Source of the DNA: Epilithonimonas tenax DSM 16811
Lineage (GTDB): Bacteria; Bacteroidota; Bacteroidia; Flavobacteriales; Weeksellaceae
Assembly (NCBI RefSeq): GCF_000428485.1
Contig: NZ_AUAA01000014.1
Location: 19,169 to 83,168 of the forward strand
Direction of reading: 5' to 3'
Length of the DNA stretch: 64,000 bases
The translations under genes and the position numbers were made by a program. Below are positions 7,511 through 15,189 of this stretch, in pieces. Numbering within the stretch: position 1 is the stretch's first letter; each line of letters begins with the position of its first letter. The notes beneath the pieces were generated by a model. The model was given only the letters and a program-made list of their open reading frames with translations. It searched no databases and was not told the DNA's origin.

Positions 7511-8595
7511 TTTAAAATTGATTTTGCTCCGGCTGGAAAATGCTTGATTTCCTTTTCCGGAAAATGATTTTTTGCGATTTCTAATGCTTTTCTGCTTCGG
7601 ATTCCAGATGCGCAAACGAAACAGAGATTTTTATAGGAATTGAATTGATTTAAATTTTCTTCTAATGAAACTAAAGGAAATTCTAAGATTTTTAATGATA
7701 AAATTCTCGGTTGCTCATCGGCTTCTCTCACATCAATCAAAATGCTATCCTCTTGATTTAAAAACAATTGAAGCTCTGAAAACGAACTTATTTCATCATT
7801 TTTATTAAGATTACAAAACTCGTTATAATCAAAGTTTTGAAATTCTTCAATAGTTTTTGGTCCCGATTTTTCTTGATTTTCATTAAAATTAATTGTCATT
7901 GATTGATAATTTTTGGTATTAAAAATCAATAATTGGTGAATTAGAGTTTCGGGAGAGCCGGTTATTAATTTGATGACTTCATTCGCCTGAAAAGTCCCGA
8001 TAACAGCCGAATGCGACGGCAAAACTCCCGCCTCATTGCAAGTCGGAACTTCATTTTGATTGGGCGGAATCGGGAAAAGGTCACGATAATTGGTCACTTG
8101 ATTTTCCTTTTCCACATTAAAAACCGAAACCTGACCTTCATCCCGAAAAATCGATGCATAGACCAAAGGTTTTTTCATCAAAAAGCAAGCATCATTCAGT
8201 AGATATCGGGTTGTAAAATTGTCGGTGCAATCTACAATAATGTCGTAATTTTCAATTAAATGAATAACATTTCCGGTCGTTATGCGCTCATTAAAAATTT
8301 CAATTTCGGCTTCGGAATTTCTGTTTTTCAGATGTTTTTCGGCAACGATAACTTTGGGGAAACCAATATCTTTTTCATCAAACAAAAACTGGCGATGCAG
8401 ATTTTGAATTTCAACCACATCAAAATCTACAATCCCGATTTTCCCAATTCCCGAAGAAACCAAAACCTGAAGCGCAGGACAACCCAAACCTCCCGAACCA
8501 ACCACCAACACAGAAGAATTCAACAATTTATCTTGCGAAGAAATCCCAAAATCCGGAAGGATGATTTGTCTGTTGTATCTTTCTAAATTCATCAT
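7507..8595 (-). CDS. moeB: MoeB/ThiF adenylyltransferase with C-terminal rhodanese domain
   Basis: Activates the C-terminal glycine of MoaD by adenylation so that sulfur can be loaded. The N-terminal E1-like domain (residues 1-245) has RYNRQIILPDFG, the ATP-binding VLVVGSGGLGCPALQ, DFDVVEIQNLHRQFLF and NDACFLMKKPLVYASIFRDEGQV. A rhodanese domain (about 265-362) has ILIDVREADEQ and the active-site loop FVCASGIRS. The zinc-binding CxxC pairs of classical MoeB are not obvious. It lies 11 bases after moaD and overlaps moaE. ATG codons are adjacent at 8595 and 8592. Confidence 0.92.
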   Translation of the reverse strand: MMNLERYNRQIILPDFGISSQDKLLNSSVLVVGSGGLGCPALQVLVSSGIGKIGIVDFDVVEIQNLHRQFLFDEKDIGFPKVIVAEKHLKNRNSEAEIEIFNERITTGNVIHLIENYDIIVDCTDNFTTRYLLNDACFLMKKPLVYASIFRDEGQVSVFNVEKENQVTNYRDLFPIPPNQNEVPTCNEAGVLPSHSAVIGTFQANEVIKLITGSPETLIHQLLIFNTKNYQSMTINFNENQEKSGPKTIEEFQNFDYNEFCNLNKNDEISSFSELQLFLNQEDSILIDVREADEQPRILSLKILEFPLVSLEENLNQFNSYKNLCFVCASGIRSRKALEIAKNHFPEKEIKHFPAGAKSILK

Positions 8596-8606
8596 AATTT
8601 TAAATT

Positions 8607-8840
8607 TTAACCTCCCGAATATGGCGGTAACAAAGCAATTTCTGATGGTATGGAAATGATTTTGCTATCGTTTGCTTTCACGCCGTTTACGATAATTAAA
8701 AAAGTTGATTCTTTCAATTCTGGGAATTTTTCGAAGAGTTTTACTTTTAATTCTGAAACAGACTTTACGTTTTCAGAATCCAAATCGTATTCGTTTCCGT
8801 TGAAAATATCGGTCAGTTTTCCAAATATTTTTAGTTTCAT
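8607..8840 (-). CDS. moaD: molybdopterin synthase sulfur carrier subunit
   Basis: A 77-residue ubiquitin-fold protein ending in Gly-Gly (IALLPPYSGG), the site of adenylation by MoeB and thiocarboxylate formation. Start MKLKIFGKLTDIF; length normal for MoaD. The gene is placed directly before moeB and moaE. The preceding TonB-receptor remnant ends 11 bases upstream. Confidence 0.93.
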   Translation of the reverse strand: MKLKIFGKLTDIFNGNEYDLDSENVKSVSELKVKLFEKFPELKESTFLIIVNGVKANDSKIISIPSEIALLPPYSGG

Positions 8841-8851
8841 TTTAATTAAAT

Positions 8852-9794
8852 TTAAAAATGATAATTCACTGCTGTGATGAAGTTTCTGCCCTCTTTTGGA
8901 TAGCCGTAAGAAAGGTAATAATTTTTGTCAAATAAATTTCTAACACCCAAATCGAAGTTGACTCCTTTGACAATATTTACCGATAATTTTGCATTAACCA
9001 AGGTAAATTGCGAAGGCGATGTCTTTATCCGCATTTTGGGAAATAATACTGAATGAATACTCGTCTGTTTTGTTTGGCGTGTAACCGAATTTCGCACTCA
9101 ATCTCACATCCATAAATTTAGAATTTACCCTTTCCAATGAAGGTTGTAGCGGAGTTCTGTCAAATTTTCTTGAACTCAGATAATTATCAACGTTCAAAAA
9201 AGAAGCAGAACCCATAATGTAAAATTTATCTTGTCTGGATCCGATGTTGAGCGCCGTGAAATAAGAATTCACACCCGTTCCGTCTGCAAAACCAACGCCC
9301 GATTGACCATCAATATCCAAAGCTTTGATAGGTTTTTTGGATACGATGTTCACAGCTCCACCCATCGTATTTGGCCCATGTTGTACAGAAACCAAACCTT
9401 TTTCCACAGAAATACTATTAATATCAAAAGTCGTAAAACGGCTCAAATCAAAATTGCCATGGTAAGGCGTATAAATAGGAATTCCATCAAAAAAAACAGG
9501 CGTTCTGAGCGAGTTGAATCCCCTTACCAAAATACTTCCCTCATTTCTAGCACCCATTTGCGTAATACTCACACCGGACAAAAGATTGACTGCATCTACA
9601 ACATTCGTTTTATTAAAATCCTTAATCAACTGCGCATCAATCTTGTGAATTGGGCCTTCATTTTTTTCTTTTCCCAAAATATTTACTTCCTGGATTTCGT
9701 AATAATTATTTAAGGAATCTACCTTAGTTTTTTCCTGTGCGTACACGTTTAATGATAGCACAATTGCTCCTGCCACTGCATAATTCTTATTCAT
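8852..9794 (-). pseudogene. TonB-dependent receptor with internal deletion and frameshift
   Basis: The first 260 codons (from 9794) encode a signal peptide and a good plug domain: EIQEVNILGKEK, LLSGVSITQMGARNEGSILVRGFNSL, VSVQHGPNTMGGAVNIVSKKP, plus the first barrel strands. The frame then ends in AFAIYLG-stop at 8994. In another frame, from about 9020 to 8852, lies a perfect receptor C-terminus: FTLVNAKLSVNI, GVRNLFDKNYYLSYGYPKEGRNF and terminal NYHF. About 400 barrel residues expected between are missing. The simplest reading is one large deletion with its junction near 9010-9025 that also shifts the frame. The substrate is unknown; its place inside the Moco operon suggests molybdate or another oxyanion (inference). 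Confidence 0.88.
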
Positions 9795-9796
9795 TT

Positions 9797-10360
9797 CTAT
9801 AAATTGTTGTTGAATATAATTTCTGCATTCCGGAAGTTTTCCGGCGTATTTATATTTAAAAGCTGATGCTCAAAACTGTCTTCTAAATCGATGTAATGAG
9901 CGTTTTGTTGTTCCAAAAAGCTAATCATTCTGAGGTTTCCGCTTTCGATGGTTTTCTTTAAATCTGTAAGAATAGAAAAAGGATAAATGCCTAAAACTGG
10001 ATACAATTTTTCGCCAAAACGCACGACATTGATTCTGTTTTCTATTTTTTTTTGAAGAATATTTTTAATTAAATCTGAAGAAACGAAGGGCATATCGCAA
10101 CTGCAAACAAAAATATCTTCCTGGCAAAATTCTAAGGCGGAGCGAATTCCACCAATGGGACCTTTTTGTGTCGTAACATCTTTAATAATACCCTTCGAAA
10201 TTGGATAATTATTATGATTTCCTGAAATAAAAATCTCTTCAAAAACAAAAAACAAATTATCGATAACGTGCTGTATCACGGTTTTTCCGCCCAAAATCAT
10301 CGAGGCTTTATCTTGTCCCATTCTGGAGCTTTTGCCTCCTGCTAAAATGATGGCTTGCAT
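9797..10360 (-). CDS. mobA: molybdenum cofactor guanylyltransferase
   Basis: Transfers GMP from GTP to molybdopterin to make the guanine dinucleotide cofactor used by nitrate reductases of the DMSO-reductase family. The 187-residue protein has the nucleotidyltransferase signature IILAGGKSSRMGQDKASMIL near the start, GPIGGIRSAL and the metal site CSCDMPFVSSDLI. It lies 13 bases after the ModE-like gene and 2 bases before the TonB-receptor remnant. It fits the bis-MGD enzyme encoded at 15190-17421. Confidence 0.94.
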   Translation of the reverse strand: MQAIILAGGKSSRMGQDKASMILGGKTVIQHVIDNLFFVFEEIFISGNHNNYPISKGIIKDVTTQKGPIGGIRSALEFCQEDIFVCSCDMPFVSSDLIKNILQKKIENRINVVRFGEKLYPVLGIYPFSILTDLKKTIESGNLRMISFLEQQNAHYIDLEDSFEHQLLNINTPENFRNAEIIFNNNL

Positions 10361-10373
10361 TTTTTTATTTTAT

Positions 10374-10715
10374 TTAAAATTTTGGAACATCAAACATCTC
10401 ATCTTCAGAAAATTTCATAAAACATTCCTCGGCTGTTTTGAATTTTTTTACAATTTTTTTTCCGTATTCTGTGAGTGAACTTTTTCCGCCGGATTTCCCG
10501 CCCGCTTTTTTGATGACTATTTCTTTGGACGAATTGGCGTTGATGTCCCGCACAATTCCCCACGCTTTTCGATACGGAATTTTCAAAATTTTTGAAGCTT
10601 CTGTGATGGAACCCAACTCATCGATTTGCTCCAAAAGCCTAGCTCTTCCGATGCCGATTTTCAGTCCGGATTCGGTTTCAATCCAGATTCTTCCTTTGAT
10701 TTTCAGACTTTCCAT
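10374..10715 (-). CDS. ModE-like winged-helix DNA-binding protein
   Basis: A 113-residue protein matching the N-terminal DNA-binding domain of ModE: GRIWIETESGLKIGIGRARLLEQIDELGSITEASKILKIPYRKAWGIV. A GGKSGGKSSLTEYGKKIVKKF wing follows. The C-terminal molybdate-binding (TOBE/Di-MOP) domains of full ModE are absent, so it probably cannot sense molybdate directly. It overlaps the end of moeA by 13 bases and precedes mobA, so its natural target may be this Moco operon. This single-domain form is common in Bacteroidetes. Confidence 0.87.
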   Translation of the reverse strand: MESLKIKGRIWIETESGLKIGIGRARLLEQIDELGSITEASKILKIPYRKAWGIVRDINANSSKEIVIKKAGGKSGGKSSLTEYGKKIVKKFKTAEECFMKFSEDEMFDVPKF

Positions 10716-11899
10716 ATTTTGACTTTTTCTCCGATGTTGATTTCTGTTTCGCCTTCAGCAAATTCCACCAGACAGTTGGCTTGTGCTACAGAATCCATTT
10801 TATAAGATTCCTGCGCATTGAGAATTTGTACTTTTCCTTTTGCGTAAAAAGCTTTCAGAAACTGGGTTTGCTCTTTGTTTTTTTTCTTTGCAAAAGATTC
10901 TGAAATGCCCCAATCTTGTTCTTCATCAAACTCTTTTCGTCCAATGCAACCGAGCAAAAACGGCTTCACATATTGATGATAGCAGGAAAAAACAGAAGCT
11001 GGATTTCCGGGCAACGCAAAAACAAATTTCTCTTCAACTTTTCCGAAATACAAAGGTTTTCCGGGTTTTTGTTTGATTTTGTAAAATAATTCTGAAACAC
11101 CTATTTTTTCCAAAGCGGGTTTCACATAATCATAATCTCCTACAGAAATTCCGCCTGTAATCAATAAAACATCCACCGTTTCTAAGCCTTTTTTTATAGC
11201 AGAAAAAGTCGCTTCCTCAGTATCTTCAACGTGATTAGTGAACGAAAACTGATGATTAATTTCTGCCAAAGCCGATTGAAGCGTGTAGGTGTTAGAATTG
11301 TAAATTTCCCCTTCCAGAAGTGGTTTCCCTATTTCCACCAATTCATTTCCCGTATAGAGAAATCCGATTTTTAATTTTTTGTGAACGGCTATTTTCTCAA
11401 TTCCAAATCCTGCTAAAAACCCGATGACTGCGTGATTGACCAACGTATTTTCTTCAATTATTTTTGTTCCGATTTTGGTTTGAGAAGCTTTCAAACGAAT
11501 ATTTTTTTCTTTTGAAATTTCATCATCATTTAATTGTATTCTGTCGTCAATTCTGCTTGTTTTTTCCTGCATAATCACGGTATCGACACCATTAGGAATT
11601 TTTGCTCCCGTAAAAATGCGCACCGCTTCTCCTCTACTCAAAATAAAATCGTTTTTGGAAATCCCAGCAGGAATGATTTCAGTGACTTTTAATTCTGAAA
11701 AATCTTCCAAATCCTCAAATCGAAATCCGTAACCATCCATCGCAGAATTGTCGAAAGACGGAACATCTAATGTTGCAAAAATCGGTTCTGAGGTGTAAGA
11801 ACCTTGTGCATCTAAAATTGGGAGCGTCACTTTTTCTGTACGGAAAATTTGTGTTTCGATTATTTTTTTAGCTTCGGAAACGGAGATGAAATGGTTCAT
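10703..11899 (-). CDS. moeA: molybdopterin molybdenumtransferase
   Basis: Inserts molybdate into adenylylated molybdopterin. The 398-residue protein shows the MoeA motifs DVPSFDNSAMDGYGFR, EAVRIFTGAKIPNGVDTVIMQE, IGFLYTGNELVEIGKPL, LLITGGISVGDYDYVKPALEKIG, KIKQKPGKPLYFG and FALPGNPASVFSCY. Length is normal. It lies 64 bases after the SUOX-like lipoprotein gene and overlaps the ModE-like gene. Confidence 0.96.
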   Translation of the reverse strand: MNHFISVSEAKKIIETQIFRTEKVTLPILDAQGSYTSEPIFATLDVPSFDNSAMDGYGFRFEDLEDFSELKVTEIIPAGISKNDFILSRGEAVRIFTGAKIPNGVDTVIMQEKTSRIDDRIQLNDDEISKEKNIRLKASQTKIGTKIIEENTLVNHAVIGFLAGFGIEKIAVHKKLKIGFLYTGNELVEIGKPLLEGEIYNSNTYTLQSALAEINHQFSFTNHVEDTEEATFSAIKKGLETVDVLLITGGISVGDYDYVKPALEKIGVSELFYKIKQKPGKPLYFGKVEEKFVFALPGNPASVFSCYHQYVKPFLLGCIGRKEFDEEQDWGISESFAKKKNKEQTQFLKAFYAKGKVQILNAQESYKMDSVAQANCLVEFAEGETEINIGEKVKIWKV

Positions 11900-11963
11900 T
11901 TTTGATGAGTGTTGAATGTTTGATGATGGAAGAATTAAAGGTCATTTCTTACACAATTTCGAA

Positions 11964-12572
11964 TTATTTCACGCGGGTTACTTCGATGCTTTTCAGCCAT
12001 TTGACATGGCGTGGACCGGTTTTGGCATCAGTCATACTTACTAAAATCATTTCTCCTTTTTCTTTCAGCGGTTTTCCGTTTTGCTCAAATAATACAAATA
12101 CTTTTTCGCCAGTCGGATTGTTGAATAATTCTGCCCAAGAAAATGTGGCTTTGTAATCGTCTGAAGCTCTTGCAACAATGTAGAAATTGCGGTCTTTATG
12201 CTCTTGTTGTGCGATTTTTGCTTTTTCCAAAATGTCGGTTAGCAAAACTCCTTTTGTAGATTCTACGCTGTCTTTGGTCAATCCTTTCTGGCAAACAATT
12301 TTGAAATCTTTGAGTTCTACGACTTTCATTTTTTTCAAAGAATCCACCGTTAAAGTCAATGGTGTTAAGACATCCCCCGTTACTTTTATTTCTTTACTCA
12401 CATATTTTAAATCATCTTTCTCGTCGTGTTTGTGGTTTTCTTTTTCTTCAGAATGTTTTTGAGAAGTTTTTGCAGAATTATCGTTCGCTGTATTGGTTGC
12501 TTCAGATTTTTTGCATTGTAACATTGTGATTGCAATCATCACAATCGTAATCAAATTGGTTAATTTTTTCAT
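11964..12572 (-). CDS. SUOX-fold (sulfite-oxidase-like Moco-binding) lipoprotein
   Basis: A 202-residue lipoprotein (signal ending TMLQCKKSE) with a His/Glu/Lys-rich linker (residues 38-55, HSEEKENHKHDEKDD). Its globular domain resembles the small oxidoreductase molybdopterin-binding fold: KVTGDVLTPLTLTVDSLKKM, FKIVCQKGLTKDSVESTKGVLLTDILEKA, FSWAELFNN, GEMILVSMTDAKTGPRHVKWLKSIEV. The Cys in KIVCQKG sits where the Mo-ligating Cys is found in YedY/sulfite oxidase. Full enzymes are larger, so catalytic activity is uncertain. It lies between moaA and moeA, so a tie to Moco use is likely. Confidence 0.75.
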   Translation of the reverse strand: MKKLTNLITIVMIAITMLQCKKSEATNTANDNSAKTSQKHSEEKENHKHDEKDDLKYVSKEIKVTGDVLTPLTLTVDSLKKMKVVELKDFKIVCQKGLTKDSVESTKGVLLTDILEKAKIAQQEHKDRNFYIVARASDDYKATFSWAELFNNPTGEKVFVLFEQNGKPLKEKGEMILVSMTDAKTGPRHVKWLKSIEVTRVK

Positions 12573-12641
12573 TGGTAATTACTAATGAATTGTTTGAAAT
12601 CTTATGGTTATGTTTTTTTATCCTATCGGTTGGCAAAATTT

Positions 12642-13640
12642 TTATCCGCCAATTTTTATCATACTTCTGTTGATGATTTTCTGGTTGTTTACATTTTCCA
12701 TTTCGGAGAATTGTCCGCCTTTTTCTTTGTGTTTTTTGATGATTCCGAGTTGGATGAGTTCGGTTACATTTTCATTATTTCTAAAAGATTTTAACAAATC
12801 GAATTCATCGGCACCAAACAAACAGTTTTTCATTTTTCCGTCAGATGTGATACGGATTCGATTGCAACCAGCGCAAAAGGAGTTGCTCATTGTAGAAATC
12901 AAACCAAAGACACCTTTACTTTCTTTATTAATTCTGTATTTTCTGGAGGTATCATTCTTGCCGTCTGCCACCTTTTCGTAAGTGAAATGTTCTGAAACCA
13001 AGGTGAGCATTTCTGAAATGGGAATGACTTTATTTTTCTCCCAAGAATTTCCTGTAAATGGCATAAATTCTATAAACCTCAACTCTATGGGATAATGATG
13101 AGAGAGTGCGATAAATTCAGGGATTTCGTCCTCATTGAAACCTCGCATCACAACAACATTTAGTTTTACATTGAATCCACGTTTTATGCTTTCTTTGATA
13201 TTGTCCCAAACCGTTTGAAAAAGGTCTCTTTTCGTAATATATTTAAATTTTTCCCGATCAAGAGAATCGATGCTGATATTGAGATTTCTGACGCCACATT
13301 TCTCAAATAAATCAAAATATTTATGAAGCAAAACGCCGTTGGTTGTAATTCCAATACGCGCATCCAAGGTAGAAATTTGTTGAATAATGGTTTCAAAATC
13401 GGTTCTTACCAAAGGTTCGCCACCTGTAATTCTGATTTTATTGATATTAAATTGTTGAACGAAAATTTTAGAAATTTCGAAAATTTCCTGACTGTTCATC
13501 AACTCGATGGAAGGTGTACTTTTGAACGGTTCATCGGGCATACAATACAGACATCGGAAATTGCAACTATCGGTAATCGAGAGTCGGAGATAATCGTGTT
13601 TTCGCCCGAAGGAATCGAGTAAATCAGTAGGCTTTGTCAT
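12642..13640 (-). CDS. moaA: GTP 3',8-cyclase (radical SAM)
   Basis: First step of Moco synthesis: rearranges GTP to 3',8-cyclo-GTP. The 332-residue protein has the radical SAM cluster CNFRCLYC, GGEPLVRTDFE, a second 4Fe-4S site (CAGCNRIRITSDGKMKNCLF) and the essential C-terminal GG. The frame is open to 13691, but the ATG at 13638-13640 gives the normal start MTKPTDLLDSFGRKHDYLRLS. It overlaps the end of the small membrane protein gene by 17 bases. Confidence 0.96.
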   Translation of the reverse strand: MTKPTDLLDSFGRKHDYLRLSITDSCNFRCLYCMPDEPFKSTPSIELMNSQEIFEISKIFVQQFNINKIRITGGEPLVRTDFETIIQQISTLDARIGITTNGVLLHKYFDLFEKCGVRNLNISIDSLDREKFKYITKRDLFQTVWDNIKESIKRGFNVKLNVVVMRGFNEDEIPEFIALSHHYPIELRFIEFMPFTGNSWEKNKVIPISEMLTLVSEHFTYEKVADGKNDTSRKYRINKESKGVFGLISTMSNSFCAGCNRIRITSDGKMKNCLFGADEFDLLKSFRNNENVTELIQLGIIKKHKEKGGQFSEMENVNNQKIINRSMIKIGG

Positions 13641-13908
13641 CGTTTTCGGCTTCTGAATTTTTGATTTGTCCGGTCGGAACATCGGGTACATATCTCAAAA
13701 AGAAAATGGTACAGAGAAATATCACAACAGAACCGATTGCGGAATACCACGCAAAATCGATATGTTCTTTGTCTAAAGCTTTGTTGATGGTTCCAAACAA
13801 AAGCCACATCTGCATACTGACCAACAATATGTAAATGCTGATGATGGCAACCAACATTTCGTTGACGCGGAAGGTTACTTTTTTGATGGGTTTCTTTCGT
13901 ATTGACAT
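13624..13908 (-). CDS. small two-helix membrane protein of the nitrate reductase operon
   Basis: A 94-residue protein with two hydrophobic segments (about residues 17-38 and 55-74) and basic N-terminal and acidic C-terminal tails. I do not recognise the family with certainty. It follows the Rieske gene after 154 bases and overlaps moaA, so it is probably co-transcribed and may be a small subunit or assembly factor of the membrane nitrate reductase complex. Confidence 0.7.
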   Translation of the reverse strand: MSIRKKPIKKVTFRVNEMLVAIISIYILLVSMQMWLLFGTINKALDKEHIDFAWYSAIGSVVIFLCTIFFLRYVPDVPTGQIKNSEAENDDKAY

Positions 13909-13949
13909 TTTGTTATTTTTATAGTTTATTTAGAACCTTCGAATGATTG

Positions 13950-14056
13950 CAACCCGGCTTGAACCGAGCTCTTTTTGAGAATTTTAACTTGGGAAAAGCC
14001 TCGGGAAATTTGCAAAAAAGCGGGGACTTCAGACGGAAATAGTTGCCAAATTAAAT
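13950..14056. repeat. intergenic repeat copy C
   Basis: It resembles copy B: a CTTGAACCGAGCTCTTTTTG block (near 13957-13976) and the core AAAAAAGCGGGGACTTCAG (14014-14032) followed by ACGGAAATAGTTGCCAAAT. Copy B carries the same elements in the same order and orientation. It lies between the Rieske gene and the small membrane protein gene. Confidence 0.55.
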
Positions 14057-14062
14057 ATCGTT

Positions 14063-14590
14063 TTATCCGTGACCGTTTGTTTCCTTGGCTTCTTTGATGA
14101 AATCTGTCACGAAAATTTTATCTTCTTTGATAACAACCGTCAATTGTGGAAGCGGTCTTGGTGGCGGACCTTGAATGACAGAACCATCATCCGGATTGAA
14201 AAAACCATGATGACAAGGACATTCTATCACTTTTTCATCGTGATTGTATAGGACAGAACACGAAAGATGCGTGCATTTTTGCTCGAAAACTTTCCATTTG
14301 TCTTCGGCTAATCTGATGAGCATATAGGGATTTCTGTGGTCTTCGTTGATGTAGAAAGTCCGCATACCACCAACATTGAGGTCGGTGGTCAATCCCACGA
14401 AATATTCGCCGAGTTTTTCCTCTTTTTTGAAATGATTGAACACCGGAATCGCAACATTTGCCAATGCTAAAGTCCCAGAGAAAAAGGTGATGAGTTTGAT
14501 GAATTCTTTGCGGGAAACGTAGGCTGCTTCTCGTTTTTTGATGGGAAAATCGGCTTTCCAGGCGGGGATTTTTTTATTATCTTCTGACAT
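14063..14590 (-). CDS. membrane-anchored Rieske [2Fe-2S] protein
   Basis: A 175-residue protein with a short basic N-terminus, one hydrophobic segment (about residues 29-48) and a Rieske domain. Cluster ligands are in CTHLSCS and CPCHHGFF, followed by the Pro loop GPPPRPLPQL. The N-terminus has SRKEFIK but no strict twin-arginine motif. It is 10 bases after the ferredoxin-like gene. A Rieske subunit is not part of classical NarGHI or Nas enzymes, so this operon encodes a distinct nitrate reductase arrangement in which quinol electrons may pass through a high-potential 2Fe-2S centre. Confidence 0.92.
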   Translation of the reverse strand: MSEDNKKIPAWKADFPIKKREAAYVSRKEFIKLITFFSGTLALANVAIPVFNHFKKEEKLGEYFVGLTTDLNVGGMRTFYINEDHRNPYMLIRLAEDKWKVFEQKCTHLSCSVLYNHDEKVIECPCHHGFFNPDDGSVIQGPPPRPLPQLTVVIKEDKIFVTDFIKEAKETNGHG

Positions 14591-14600
14591 TGTATTATGA

Positions 14601-15176
14601 TTAAAAAACTTTTAATTCTTCGCTGCCTTTCGGCATCATGATATTCACTTTGGTATTCACGACTTCTTTCCCGAAAATAAAGCGGTTGACAGGTGAACTG
14701 TTTGGTCTTTTCTTCGCCACATTTTCTCTGGTATCAAAGGTTAATGCGCCACTCGGACAAACTGTTGCACACATTGGCTTGAGTCCAGTACTTGTTCTAT
14801 CGTAGCACATATTGCATTTCATCATCAACATTGCGCTTTGATCCGGAATTTGTGGAACGCCGAACGGACAACCGATGACGCAATTGGCACAACCGATGCA
14901 TTTGGAAGTATCTGCTGTGTGCACGATTCCGTATTCATCTTTTGTGATTGCGTCTGCCGGACAAACGTTTGCGCAAATAGGGTCTTCGCAGTGCATACAA
15001 ACCTGAACTGTAGTCTGAATCGTCTCTGCTCTGTCAACATAATGAATATGAATCATTGAGGTTTCTCCGTTGGTTTCACACTCTGCACAAGCCATCTCGC
15101 ACGCGTGACAGCCAATGCATCGCTGCATATCCACGAAGAACTCCATATCATTAAATTTTTCAAATTGCTCCGCCAT
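14601..15176 (-). CDS. 4Fe-4S ferredoxin-type electron-transfer subunit (DmsB/NrfC-like)
   Basis: A 191-residue soluble protein with four cysteine clusters: CIGCHACEMAC, CMHCEDPICANVCP, CIGCANCVIGCP and CNMC with CATVCP. This is the ferredoxin-like beta subunit pattern of Mo-bisPGD enzymes. It should carry electrons from the membrane subunit to the catalytic subunit encoded 13 bases upstream. The absence of a signal peptide implies a cytoplasmic complex. Confidence 0.93.
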   Translation of the reverse strand: MAEQFEKFNDMEFFVDMQRCIGCHACEMACAECETNGETSMIHIHYVDRAETIQTTVQVCMHCEDPICANVCPADAITKDEYGIVHTADTSKCIGCANCVIGCPFGVPQIPDQSAMLMMKCNMCYDRTSTGLKPMCATVCPSGALTFDTRENVAKKRPNSSPVNRFIFGKEVVNTKVNIMMPKGSEELKVF

Positions 15177-15189
15177 AATTTTTTAAAAT

